Assembly: GCA_944319885.1 (NCBI GenBank)
Contig: CALUFC010000001.1
Coordinates: 186,001-250,000 of the forward strand
Source: an uncultured Coriobacteriaceae bacterium
Lineage (GTDB): Bacteria; Actinomycetota; Coriobacteriia; Coriobacteriales; Coriobacteriaceae
DNA length: 64,000 nucleotides
Direction of reading: 5' to 3'
Of the stretch, positions 24,693 through 33,514 are shown piece by piece. The notes beneath the pieces are model-generated. The model was not told where the DNA came from. It was given only the letters and a program-made list of their open reading frames with translations, and did no database searches. Every line of letters starts with the position of its first letter. The first letter of the stretch is position 1. A program made the position numbers and the translations under genes.

Positions 24693-25412
24693 GTGGAGGG
24701 CCGGGTCCTTGTGGCCGATGACGAGCGCGAAATCTGCGAGCTCATCGAGGTGTATTTGCAAAACGAGGGGCTTGTTGTCGAGACGTTCTTCGACGGCGCT
24801 TCCGCGCTTGCGCGCGTTGAGGATGCGCACGCGCCCGCCATCGACCTTGCCATTTTGGACATCATGATGCCCGGCGTCGACGGGTTTGCCCTGTGCCGTA
24901 AGATTCGTGAGCATCACACCTATCCCATTATCATGCTCACCGCCAAGGGCGAGGAGGCGGATCGCGTCCGCGGGCTCGCGCTCGGCGCAGATGACTACGT
25001 AGTCAAACCGTTTTTACCGCTCGAGCTAGTTGCACGAGTGAAGGCGCAGATGCGCCGCTATATGCGCTACGGCGCAGCGCCCGAATCGCACGAGGCAGAG
25101 GAGGAGGGCGAGCTGCTGTGCCATGCCGGCCTCGTGCTCGATGTGCCGGCGCATACCTGCACGCTCAACGAGCGCCCGCTTGCGCTCACACCCACGGAGT
25201 TCTCCATTCTGAAGATCCTGCTCGAGGCCAACGGCGCGGTGGTTTCCGCCCGCGAGCTTTACTTCAAGATCTTCGGTGACGCCTACTACGACAAAGGGTC
25301 GGGCTCCATTACCGTGCACATTCGCCATCTTCGCGAGAAGCTGGGCGACTCGTTCGAGGAGCCGAAATATATCAAGACCGTATGGGGGTGCGGATACAAG
25401 ATTGAGCGTTAA
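24693..25412 (+). CDS. VanR-like OmpR-family response regulator
   Basis: 239 residues. The receiver domain has acidic residues D9-D10, phospho-acceptor D56 in LAILDIMMPG and YVVKPF; the C-terminal winged helix has LTPTEFSILKILLEANGAVVSARELY and the ITVHIRHLREKLGD recognition part ending WGCGYKIER. The closest pattern I recognise is VanR of glycopeptide-sensing systems. The GTG start at 24693 (VEGRVLVADDE) follows GAGGTGATGGGGG. It overlaps the histidine kinase gene. No vanH/A/X genes occur nearby, so a resistance cluster is not implied. Confidence 0.9.
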   Translation: MEGRVLVADDEREICELIEVYLQNEGLVVETFFDGASALARVEDAHAPAIDLAILDIMMPGVDGFALCRKIREHHTYPIIMLTAKGEEADRVRGLALGADDYVVKPFLPLELVARVKAQMRRYMRYGAAPESHEAEEEGELLCHAGLVLDVPAHTCTLNERPLALTPTEFSILKILLEANGAVVSARELYFKIFGDAYYDKGSGSITVHIRHLREKLGDSFEEPKYIKTVWGCGYKIER

Positions 25413-26625
25413 CAGGGGTGGTCTTGGAGAAGAGGCGTTCGACTATCGCCGCATCGTGCGCATTGTCGGCATCGGAGCGCTTTCTGTCCTCGGCGCGGTC
25501 ATGCTCTACAACGTGCTTACCGTTGTTATGGACGAGGTGCTGAATGGTGTCTTTATCGGATGGGTGGCCGATTCGTTCCTTAATATGCACAACCTCAACG
25601 AGTTCGGCATCTCAGCTGGTGTCGCGCTCGACATCGTGGGAACGCGCTATTTCTTCTTCCAACTGGGAATATCCGTTGCGGCTGTCATCGCTGTAGTGGC
25701 TGTTGCCGCTTCCGCGCTTGCTGCACGCCGCGCCCGCCGGGAGGATCGCGCTCGCGCGGCGGAGCTGCTGCGCCTGTATCTTGCGCACGATCTCGAGGCG
25801 CATGAAGCGTTTCCCGCTGGTTGGGAGGAGCTCGCGCTCGTTGCCTCCGATGCCAAGCAGGCAGCCGCTGTGAAGGAGCGGCAGCTTGCCGACGAGGCGG
25901 CGCGCAAGAATGACCTCATCACCTACCTCGCGCACGATCTCAAAACGCCGCTGACTTCGGTCATCGGCTATCTTTCGCTTCTGGACGAGATTCCCGAGAT
26001 GCCGCAGGAGCAGCGATGCCGCTATGTGGGCATCACGCTCGACAAGGCGAAACGCCTCGAGCGCCTTATCAACGAATTCTTCGATATCACGCGCTACAAC
26101 CTGCAGCATATCGAGCTCGAGCTCGAATCGGTCGACCTCTCCTTCATGCTCGTACAGATGACGGAGGAGTTCCGCCCCATGCTCGACGCGCACGGCAACA
26201 CGATCGAGCTTGAGGTGTGCGGCACGCAGGTTGCATCCGAGGCAGATGCCCCCGAGCTCACACTCATGGCCGACCCGGACCGTTTGGCGCGCGTGCTCAA
26301 CAACGTGCTCAAAAATGCGGTTGCCTACAGCAGCCCAGGTACGAAGATCGGCATCTCGGCGCAGGCGGTGGGCGAGGGGGAGCAGCGTCGCGCGCGCATT
26401 TTGGTAAGCGATACGGGCGTGACGATCCCGCCGCACAAGCTCGAAGCGATCTTCGACAAGTTCTTCCGGCTCGATGAGGCCCGGGCAACTTCGACGGGTG
26501 GTGCCGGCCTTGGGTTGGCGATTGCTCGTGAGATCGTGGAGCTCCATGGTGGCAGCATCACCGCGGCGAGCGAGGCGGGTGTCACAACGTTTACCATCGA
26601 GCTGCCGCTGTTAGGAAAAGCTTAA
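25402..26625 (+). CDS. VanS-like sensor histidine kinase
   Basis: About 407 residues from a TTG at 25402 that overlaps the regulator's stop; no in-frame ATG exists before residue 34. Two membrane segments (IVGIGALSVLGAVMLYNVLTVV and FFFQLGISVAAVIAVVAVAASAL) enclose a short outer loop. Catalytic parts are H178 in YLAHDLKTPLTSVIGYLSLL, the N box NVLKNAVAYS, VSDTGVTIPPHK and FDKFFRLDEARATSTGGAGLGLAIA. The VTIP and STGGAGLGLAIA variants are those of VanS-type kinases. It likely senses the cell envelope. Confidence 0.88.
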   Translation: MSVNRGGLGEEAFDYRRIVRIVGIGALSVLGAVMLYNVLTVVMDEVLNGVFIGWVADSFLNMHNLNEFGISAGVALDIVGTRYFFFQLGISVAAVIAVVAVAASALAARRARREDRARAAELLRLYLAHDLEAHEAFPAGWEELALVASDAKQAAAVKERQLADEAARKNDLITYLAHDLKTPLTSVIGYLSLLDEIPEMPQEQRCRYVGITLDKAKRLERLINEFFDITRYNLQHIELELESVDLSFMLVQMTEEFRPMLDAHGNTIELEVCGTQVASEADAPELTLMADPDRLARVLNNVLKNAVAYSSPGTKIGISAQAVGEGEQRRARILVSDTGVTIPPHKLEAIFDKFFRLDEARATSTGGAGLGLAIAREIVELHGGSITAASEAGVTTFTIELPLLGKA

Positions 26626-26700
26626 CCAACCGCGCGCAGTCTTGTTAAGAGGCGCTCCCGTACGGTTGTCTTGCACGTTGCGAGATAACGAAGGGAGCTT

Positions 26701-27522
26701 ATGATGTCGGTGGCGAGAATCGCTCCACAGCGATATACGGCAAGCAAGAGGCGCGCGGGCGCGAGGCGGCGCGCGGCCGGGGGCGCGGTGCGCAACCGCG
26801 ATGCGGCCTCTCACGATGCGCCCTATGTGCCCGTAGGTGCCACGGCGATATGGCAGGCACCGCTTCGTCGGAGGCGTCGTCGCAAGATGCGCACCATGAT
26901 GCTCGTTGCCGTGCTGGTAATAATCGCGTGCGCGTGCGCGGGCGGCCTTGGCGGCATCTGGCGCTTTATTGCGGCGACGCCGGTGGGGCAGCTTGTCGAT
27001 GCCCCGGTCTCTACGCCTCAGGGCGACTGGCATCGCGGCGAGATGCCCTATCTCTACCAGCGGGACCGGGCATGGGCGGCAGCATCGTACGCCGGCGGCA
27101 CCATTGCCGAGAATGGCTGCGGCCCCACTGCGCTTGCCATGGCCTACATCTACCTCACCGGCGACACGTCTATGGGCCCGCAAGAGATGGCGGCGTTCAG
27201 CGAGCGCGAGGGGTATGTGTCGGGCGGCATGACTGCATGGGCGCTCATGAGCGACGGCGCCCGTGAGCTGGGGCTCGAGAGCCATGAGCTCACCCCCGAT
27301 GCGGGGGAGGTGCGCGCGGCGCTTGAGGCGGGACATCCTGTTATCTGCAGCATGGGCCCCGGGGATTTCACCACCATGGGCCACTTCATCGTGTTGGCGG
27401 GCATGAACGATGCGGGTGAGGTGCTGCTGCGCGATCCCAACAGCCCGTCGCGCTCCGCCGCCGCGTGGGACATGGAGCGGGTGCTCGGCCAATGCAAGAA
27501 CCTGTGGGAACTGAGCGCGTAG
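26701..27522 (+). CDS. Membrane-anchored C39-like cysteine peptidase
   Basis: 273 residues. A basic cytoplasmic head of about 63 residues (many Arg) leads to one membrane helix (MLVAVLVIIACACAGGLGGIW, about 67-87). The outer domain resembles Peptidase_C39_2: MPYLYQRDRAWA, nucleophile C140 in AENGCGPTALAMAYIYL, H228 in TMGHFIVLAGM and DPN (245-247) as the third site. Such proteins process peptides or cell-wall parts outside the cell. ATG 26701 follows AAGGGAG. The gene is 75 bp behind the VanS-like kinase and may be its target or co-transcribed. The natural substrate is unknown. Confidence 0.8.
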   Translation: MMSVARIAPQRYTASKRRAGARRRAAGGAVRNRDAASHDAPYVPVGATAIWQAPLRRRRRRKMRTMMLVAVLVIIACACAGGLGGIWRFIAATPVGQLVDAPVSTPQGDWHRGEMPYLYQRDRAWAAASYAGGTIAENGCGPTALAMAYIYLTGDTSMGPQEMAAFSEREGYVSGGMTAWALMSDGARELGLESHELTPDAGEVRAALEAGHPVICSMGPGDFTTMGHFIVLAGMNDAGEVLLRDPNSPSRSAAAWDMERVLGQCKNLWELSA

Positions 27523-27715
27523 GGGTGCTTACCGCTTGCACCGCGCGTGCGGTCTGGTATCATCGGCTTGCCAATTGCGGCAAAACGTTCGGGTCGGCCC
27601 TTGGTCGCGCATGCACCCGGTGTCCCGCGTTTGCCCACGGTATAGCGCCTGGCGCGTCGAGAAGGCGCGACAAGGGCGCGTGTCGGTACTGTGAGCGCGC
27701 GATCGGGAGGTTGTT

Positions 27716-29029
27716 ATGCGCACTGTTGCTCGCATGGAGGGTCGCTCCAACAAAACCGCGCCCAGCAAATGGGCGGTCCTGTTCACCATCGTCATCATGT
27801 CGTTCATGTCCACGCTCGACGGCAGCGTGGTCAATGTCGCGCTGCCCGCCATGCAGCGGGAGCTTGCCGTTACGGCGGCAGACATCCAGTGGGTCTCAAG
27901 CGTGTATCTGCTGGTGTGCTGCGCGACGGTGCTCGTATTCGGCCAGCTGGGCGATCGGTTTGGCAAGGTCAAGTTCTTCCAGCTGGGTGTCGCGCTGTTT
28001 ACGGTAGGGTCGCTTCTGTGCGGCATGGCAACATCGCTGCCCGCGCTCATCGCGGCACGAGCGCTGCAGGGCACCGGTGCGGCGAGCGCCATGGCGAACA
28101 ACATGGGTATCGTAACGGAGGTCTTTCCTACCTCCGAGCGCGGCCGCGCGCTGGGCATCGTGAGCACCTTCGTCTCGCTCGGCCTCATGTGCGGGCCGGT
28201 GCTGGGCGGCATCCTGGTGGCCGCATTCCCGTGGGAGTCGATCTTCCTCATCAACGTGCCCGTGGGTGTGGCGGCGCTCCTTGCCGGCATGAGGTTCCTG
28301 CCGGCCGATGCTCCGTCGGGCGCTATGGCAACGGGCGCGTTGAGCAACCTGCGCGGTATCGTGAGCCTCCTTGCCAACCCCGCCTTCGTGCTCAATCTCG
28401 TGACCATGTTCATCTGCTTTTTCGCGGTAGGCTCCACCGAGCTCATCCTGCCGTTTTTCCTGCAGGATGCGTGCGGTTACACCCCCGATGTCGCCGGCGT
28501 GCTGCTCACGTCGATTCCGTTGGCCATGGCGGTGGTGGGCCCGGTAGCGGGTGCTGTTTCCGATCGAGTGGGGAGCACCGGGCCCTGCCTGGTGGGATTG
28601 GTCATCTATGCCGTGGGCATCGCGTTCGTGGGCATGCTTTCCGCCGACGCCACGGCAGTGCGCATCTACATCACCGTGGTCGTGATGTCGCTTGGTACGG
28701 GCATGTTCCAGGCGCCGAACAACTCGCTTGTCATGGGCTCGGCTGGACAGGAGAACCTGGGTTTCGCCGGCAGCATGGTTGCCCTCGTGCGCTATCTGGG
28801 TATGGCGGTGGGCACCACCGGCGGCACAGCGCTGCTGTATGGCCGCATGAGTGAGCTCGCGGGCCGCACCGTGACCTCGTTTGTGCCGGGCGAGGTCGAG
28901 CTCTTCATGGGCGGGTTCTCGTTCACATTCTTCGTGATCGCAGCGCTGGTCGCCGCTGGCGCGGTGCTTACGATTGCCGGGGTTGCCGTCCGTCGCGCGC
29001 AGCGTGGTCATCTTTCGAAAACACGGTGA
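27716..29029 (+). CDS. MFS transporter, DHA2/EmrB-like
   Basis: 437-residue major facilitator with the TLDGSVVNVALPAMQREL segment (motif D1 of drug:H+ antiporters) and QLGDRFGKVKFF (motif A) at about 80-92, then ALQGTGAASAMANNM and GPVLGGILV (motif C). It likely exports a drug or organic compound using the proton gradient. The ATG follows GGGAGG. Its 3' end overlaps the next, oppositely directed transporter gene by 62 bp. The 193-bp region upstream shows no clear operator. Confidence 0.9.
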   Translation: MRTVARMEGRSNKTAPSKWAVLFTIVIMSFMSTLDGSVVNVALPAMQRELAVTAADIQWVSSVYLLVCCATVLVFGQLGDRFGKVKFFQLGVALFTVGSLLCGMATSLPALIAARALQGTGAASAMANNMGIVTEVFPTSERGRALGIVSTFVSLGLMCGPVLGGILVAAFPWESIFLINVPVGVAALLAGMRFLPADAPSGAMATGALSNLRGIVSLLANPAFVLNLVTMFICFFAVGSTELILPFFLQDACGYTPDVAGVLLTSIPLAMAVVGPVAGAVSDRVGSTGPCLVGLVIYAVGIAFVGMLSADATAVRIYITVVVMSLGTGMFQAPNNSLVMGSAGQENLGFAGSMVALVRYLGMAVGTTGGTALLYGRMSELAGRTVTSFVPGEVELFMGGFSFTFFVIAALVAAGAVLTIAGVAVRRAQRGHLSKTR

Positions 29030-30614
29030 TTGCCGGGGTTGTGGCAAGGCCGAGCAACACGATGATAGCGCCAACCGCGTAGGCCACGCGCGTCGATTCA
29101 AAACGCGCTTGCGCTTGGATGCCCACCAGATCGCGTCGGGCGGCAGACGACATCTTGATGTCGGCGATCTGGTCCTTGAATTCCTGGTCGCTGCCAAGGT
29201 CGATGCTCATGGTCGAGAGCTCCTCAGTCGCTTCGGGCGAGAGTACCACGTTCGAAGAGGCCTCGGTGCGCACGGTGTTCGTAATGCCAAAGAGCAGAAT
29301 TGCGCCCAAGAGCGCCACGCCAACACCTTGGCCCACATTGCGCATGGTGCTCTGGATGCCGCCGGATTGCGAGGCGTCGCGCTCGTTCACGGCCAGCGCC
29401 ACGATGCTGCTCGCATGCGACGAGACGGTGCCGGCACCCACACCAGACATGAAGGCGCCGAGGTAGACACCAGCGGTATCGGCTCCGTCAACGGTGACGG
29501 AAAGCGCCATGATGCCCAGCGCGATGGCCATGAAGGCGTAGCCCAGCTGGATGATATGGCGCGGATTGGCGCGGGGCAGCAGCTTGGGGATGCCGAGGGC
29601 GAGCACGAAGGTGGGAAGCCCTGTTACCAGCGAGATCGACCCCACCTGAATGGGTGACCAGTTGGCAACAAGCTGCAGGTACGGAGCCATGAGGATGGAC
29701 TGCGCGCCCATAAAGAAGAACGTGAGCGCGTTGGCCACCAGGCCGGCCCGCACCTGCGGCGTGGTGAGAAATGATCGCGGTAGCAGCGCAATGCCGTGCT
29801 TGGCCTCGACACGGGCTTCCACCTTGATGAGTATGCCGAGCACACCTGCGCCAAGCGCGGCGATGGGCAGTGCGGGCGAGATGCCGAAGATGGTGAACGG
29901 GCAGCCGTCGAGCGGCTGGACGAGTCCCCACGAGGAGATGCCCGAAAGGCCGATGAGCAGCAAAAACAGACCCGTGGCGGCCAGCGCAACACCAGCGCCG
30001 TCGAAGGGGAGATGCTCCTCGGGCTGCTGGATGGCCGGCAGGCTGAGCGAGAGCAGGGCGACCATGATGAAATAGGCGCTCAACGTGAGAAACGTCGCGC
30101 GCATCCCCGCGGCCTCCATCACGATGCCCAGCAGCAGCGGCAGCACGGCGGAAAGGCCCGATGCGGCGCCGATGCATCCGAAGGCGACCATGCGGTTGGC
30201 GCCGCGGTACATAAGCGGGATGATGCCGAGGACCGACGGGATGAGCAGGCTCGCACCGAGGCCGACCACCACCCGTCCGCACCAGATGAAGACGAACATG
30301 TTGGGCGCGAACGCGAGCGCCACCTCGCCGAGTGCGCAGAGCACGGCGCCCGCGCGGAAGGTCCGCTTCCAGCCAACGATGGTGCCCACCAGCCCGCCGG
30401 CAATCATGAACGAGGCTCCCACGAGGGGAAAGACCATGTTGGCGAGCTGAATCTCGGATGTGGTGGCACCAAGATCGTGGGTGAGTGCCGAGGCGGCAAG
30501 CGAGAGCGCGCCGTTGTCGCCGGTGGTGCCCATTTGGGCGAGGATGAGTATGACGATGGGTAAGACCAGGAATTTCTGCCTAGCCGTACCCGTCGCGCTT
30601 GCAGAAGCGTTCAT
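28968..30614 (-). CDS. MFS transporter next to bile salt hydrolase
   Basis: 548 residues with about 14 membrane helices. It has DHA2-type layout (ANMVFPLVGASFMIAGGLVGTIVGWKRTF, then GRVVVGLGASLLIPSVLGIIPL) and a soluble loop near the C-terminus (SSNVVLSPEATEELSTM to QAQARFES) before the last helix. ATG 30614 follows AGGAA. It is 31 bp downstream of the bile salt hydrolase gene on the same strand, so it probably shares its transcript and may move bile acids or their amino-acid products. That substrate is inference only. Confidence 0.88.
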   Translation of the reverse strand: MNASASATGTARQKFLVLPIVILILAQMGTTGDNGALSLAASALTHDLGATTSEIQLANMVFPLVGASFMIAGGLVGTIVGWKRTFRAGAVLCALGEVALAFAPNMFVFIWCGRVVVGLGASLLIPSVLGIIPLMYRGANRMVAFGCIGAASGLSAVLPLLLGIVMEAAGMRATFLTLSAYFIMVALLSLSLPAIQQPEEHLPFDGAGVALAATGLFLLLIGLSGISSWGLVQPLDGCPFTIFGISPALPIAALGAGVLGILIKVEARVEAKHGIALLPRSFLTTPQVRAGLVANALTFFFMGAQSILMAPYLQLVANWSPIQVGSISLVTGLPTFVLALGIPKLLPRANPRHIIQLGYAFMAIALGIMALSVTVDGADTAGVYLGAFMSGVGAGTVSSHASSIVALAVNERDASQSGGIQSTMRNVGQGVGVALLGAILLFGITNTVRTEASSNVVLSPEATEELSTMSIDLGSDQEFKDQIADIKMSSAARRDLVGIQAQARFESTRVAYAVGAIIVLLGLATTPAITVFSKDDHAARDGRQPRQS

Positions 30615-30645
30615 GGGAGTTCCTATTCGGTTGAGATGGACAGCG

Positions 30646-31614
30646 CTACGCCGCGGTCGCGGGGAAGACGAAGGGCTTGGTTCCGCTCAGGTCGCACGCC
30701 GCGAGCGGGTAGGAGTGGATGGCGGGATCGTTGTACGTAGCGTGGTAGTAGGTGCGCGTGTTCGCCGAGAAGCAGCTGGTATACAGGGTCTTCTCAAACG
30801 AGCCGTCGGCCATCTCGGCGCAACCGTCCGGTACCGCAACCGCACCGAGCGTGCGGAACATGCGCGTCACGTTGTCCTGCTCAGACGCCTGGCGCGGATA
30901 GTGGCTGTTCACGAAGGCCGCCCTCACAAAGCGCGCCGGCCCGCTGTAGTCGCCGGGAATGCCCTGCAGGCCCATACCCGAGCCAAACGGTGTGAGCTCG
31001 GCTTTGTCCCACACGGCCTTTGCGGGCTCGCGCTCGCTGAGGCACAGATAGTTGCGGATGTTTTGCCGGTGCCAGCCAAAATCGGGCTCGTTGGTGAGCA
31101 CGTCGACGTCGTTATCCCACACGCGCAGTCCGTCGTCCACGCGCTCCACCACGATAGACGAGGTGGCGTCGCCGATAAGCCAATGGAGCTTCGCCACGGG
31201 CAGCTCGTCGTTGATGGCCTTGGCCACAATCGTGGTGGTTCGCAGCGCTCCGCGAACCTCGTCGACACTCGAGAAGTTTCGAGCGACCCACAGGGGAAAC
31301 TCGTAGGCCGCGACATTGATGCTGCCGAGTACCTCGTGCGCAGCGTAGTGGGCGCTTTGCGGGAAGTTGAGTCCGGCGACGGCAAGGCCGGCGTCGTTGC
31401 CGCAATCAAAGTAGAGCGGCACATCGTTCACGATGATGCCCATGCCGATGACGGCGTGCCCCTCGGCCAGATCATCCGGGCGGTCAAACGCCGTCGGAAT
31501 CTGCGCCGCGGGCGGCGTCACCACAACGCGCTCGCCATAGCCCTGGGTCCAATCGAGGTTGCGCCCGAAATACATCGTGTGTTCGGTGCTGGTAAAGCGG
31601 ATGCCCGTGCACAT
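30646..31614 (-). CDS. bsh: Bile salt hydrolase / choloylglycine hydrolase
   Basis: 322-residue Ntn hydrolase. After removal of Met1, Cys2 becomes the nucleophile (MCTGIRF). Arg18 and Asp21 (FGRNLDW), AVAGLNFP, and VLTNEPDFGWHRQNIRNY with the conserved Asn match the conjugated-bile-acid hydrolase/penicillin V acylase family; the NEPDFGWH form favours bile salt hydrolase. It cleaves glycine or taurine from bile salts in the cytoplasm. The start at 31614 leaves AAAGGGGG upstream; a longer frame to 31674 would bury the catalytic cysteine and is rejected. Confidence 0.93.
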   Translation of the reverse strand: MCTGIRFTSTEHTMYFGRNLDWTQGYGERVVVTPPAAQIPTAFDRPDDLAEGHAVIGMGIIVNDVPLYFDCGNDAGLAVAGLNFPQSAHYAAHEVLGSINVAAYEFPLWVARNFSSVDEVRGALRTTTIVAKAINDELPVAKLHWLIGDATSSIVVERVDDGLRVWDNDVDVLTNEPDFGWHRQNIRNYLCLSEREPAKAVWDKAELTPFGSGMGLQGIPGDYSGPARFVRAAFVNSHYPRQASEQDNVTRMFRTLGAVAVPDGCAEMADGSFEKTLYTSCFSANTRTYYHATYNDPAIHSYPLAACDLSGTKPFVFPATAA

Positions 31615-31741
31615 GGGCCCGCCCCCTTTCTTGCGTGCGCTCAGCGCACGGCAGGTGATAGATGCTCCTCTCATACCCGCGGGCTGCGCGACGAATCCGG
31701 CGTAGGGCTTATTCCTTCCTTATGGATGTCGTGGTACAAGT

Positions 31742-31773
31742 ATAGAACATTTGTTCGTTTTTTGCTATAGTCG
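31742..31773 (+). promoter_or_regulatory. Probable promoter of the unknown gene at 31821
   Basis: TTGTTC (about 31749) and TATAGT (31768-31773) with a spacer of about 14 T-rich bases; an ATTTGTTCGTTTT tract upstream adds flexibility. It is in the divergent region with bsh. Confidence 0.4.
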
Positions 31774-31820
31774 AGATGTGCATATGAGGACACGCGCAGG
31801 CGGTAGGGGCGGTGGTTGCT

Positions 31821-32264
31821 ATGGCCGAGAAGTCGGGCGAGTTTTTGGTATACGAGGGCACGGGGACGGTCGTGGCGCGCGTTCAAGACCTTATGCAGGG
31901 GCTGCACCGCGGCTTCGCGCTGGTGGATGCGGGGCATGCGGGTGAGAGCGGGCCCTGCGAGTGCGATGTGGTGTTCTACCATGTTCGCTATCGCTTCTAC
32001 GTGCTTGTGCGCATTGCCACCCATCCCGAGCGTCGCGAGGACATCGCGGAGCTTCAAGATGCGGTTGCCCGCTTTGATGCGCGTTACGCGGCTCCAGACG
32101 ACGGGCCCACTGCCGGCATGCTCATCTATCGTGGAGAGCCCGGCGTAGCCTGCCATGTTGTGCCGCCGCCTCTCACGCCGCCCTTCTCCCCGAGCTATCT
32201 GCGCGTCATGCCAACAGAGCAGGAGGTTGAGCGTGCGCTGGGCGGTATGCGGCGCTGCGGCTAA
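31821..32264 (+). CDS. Unrecognised 147-residue protein
   Basis: I do not recognise a family. The ATG at 31821 (MAEKSGEFLVYEG) follows a G-rich stretch that can serve as a ribosome site; GTG 31812 is an alternative. The protein is soluble, has no signal peptide, and alternates hydrophobic strand-like stretches (CDVVFYHVRYRFYVLVRIATH) with a charged helix (ERREDIAELQDAVARFDARY), then a Pro-rich segment (HVVPPPLTPPFSPSYLRV). Codon positions look coding. It lies between divergent bsh and convergent aldo-keto reductase genes and appears to be transcribed alone. Confidence 0.65.
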   Translation: MAEKSGEFLVYEGTGTVVARVQDLMQGLHRGFALVDAGHAGESGPCECDVVFYHVRYRFYVLVRIATHPERREDIAELQDAVARFDARYAAPDDGPTAGMLIYRGEPGVACHVVPPPLTPPFSPSYLRVMPTEQEVERALGGMRRCG

Positions 32265-32327
32265 ACGTTCTGGATTGTGCCCGGCGCGGCACGAGCCGCA
32301 GGGCGTGTGCCGCGCCGGGCAGGGGCG

Positions 32328-33458
32328 TTATTCAAGCGCTGCGGCGCACGATGCCAGCAGCTCGACGATGGGAAGGTTTTGCGGGCAGGCCCCTTCGCAC
32401 TGGCCGCAGGCGATGCATGCCGAGGCGCGGCCGGCCCCCTCGGCCGAGATGGCGCGCTGGTAGTCGCGCCTGCCGCGTTCGTCGGCGCCCCAGATGAGCT
32501 GCTCGTTGCGCGCAGCGAAGATTGCGGGGATGGGGATGTGCTGGGGGCATCCCGCGGTGCAGTAGCGGCATGCCGTGCAGGGAATCGAATCGACCTCGTC
32601 GATGGCATGGCGCGCCTGCTCTATTGCCTCATACTCCCAGGCCTCGAGCGGTTTGAACGAGCGCATGAACGACATGTTGTCCTCAAGCTGCTCGAGGTTC
32701 GACATGCCGGACAGTACTGTGATGATGCCGTCGAGCGAGGCGGCATAGCGAATCGCCCACGAGGCGAACGAGGCGTCCGGGTTCGCTGCTCGCAAGATCT
32801 CCTGAGCCCTGGCGGGCGGCGTGGCAAGGCGTCCGCCCTTGACCGGCTCCATGACAACGATCGGCTTGCCGTGCGCGCGGGCGACGTCGTAGTTCGCGTG
32901 CGATGCGACGTCGGGGTTCTCCCAATCGGCATAGTTGAGCTGCAGCTGGACAAAGTCGACGTCGGGGTGCGCGGTGAGCAGCTCGTCGAGCAGCTCGGGC
33001 GTTGCATGGAACGAGAATCCCCAATGCCGCACAAGCCCCTGCTCCTTGAGGCCGGCGACAAAGTCCCAGATGCCGTACTCGTCATAGAGCTGGTAGTTGC
33101 CCGTCTGGATCGAGTGCAGCAGGTAATAGTCGAAGTACCCGGCGCCGGTGCGCTCCAGGCTCGTGTAGAACTGCTGCCGCGCCGCCTCGGCGTCGGGCGC
33201 CTCTGCCCACGCGCAAAGCTTGGTGGCGAGCGTGTAGCTATCACGCGGATGCCGGTCGACAAGCGCTTCTTTTGCCACGCGCTCGTTCATGCCGCCATCG
33301 TAGACGTAGGCGGTGTCGAAGTAGGTGAAGCCCGCTGCCAAGAACCGGTCGACCATCTCCTTGACCTGCTCGATATCAGTCGATCCGTCCTCAAGTTTGG
33401 GCAGGCGCATGAGGCCGAAGCCGAGCTTGGGCGTGTCGTGGCCGAGATACTGTTCCAT
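32328..33458 (-). CDS. Aldo-keto reductase with C-terminal two-cluster ferredoxin domain
   Basis: 376 residues. The TIM-barrel part carries the family tetrad context (FDTAYVYDGG, ATKL, YYLLHS) and a GFGLMRLP start. After residue 300 the sequence has CTACRYCTAGCP and, near the end, CIACGQCEGACP, each able to bind a [4Fe-4S] cluster. This architecture is common in anaerobes and is thought to accept electrons from ferredoxin or NADPH for carbonyl reduction. ATG 33458 follows AAGGGAG. Substrate unknown. It is 56 bp downstream of corA on the same strand. Confidence 0.92.
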   Translation of the reverse strand: MEQYLGHDTPKLGFGLMRLPKLEDGSTDIEQVKEMVDRFLAAGFTYFDTAYVYDGGMNERVAKEALVDRHPRDSYTLATKLCAWAEAPDAEAARQQFYTSLERTGAGYFDYYLLHSIQTGNYQLYDEYGIWDFVAGLKEQGLVRHWGFSFHATPELLDELLTAHPDVDFVQLQLNYADWENPDVASHANYDVARAHGKPIVVMEPVKGGRLATPPARAQEILRAANPDASFASWAIRYAASLDGIITVLSGMSNLEQLEDNMSFMRSFKPLEAWEYEAIEQARHAIDEVDSIPCTACRYCTAGCPQHIPIPAIFAARNEQLIWGADERGRRDYQRAISAEGAGRASACIACGQCEGACPQNLPIVELLASCAAALE

Positions 33459-33514
33459 CGGGGGCTCCCTTCCCATAGCCTATGCTGCTTCCATGATACG
33501 CCCGGGCTTCCCGT

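Noticed and set aside
24693-26625. Vancomycin resistance cluster
   Set aside because: Only VanR/VanS-like regulators are present; no vanH, ligase or dipeptidase genes follow.
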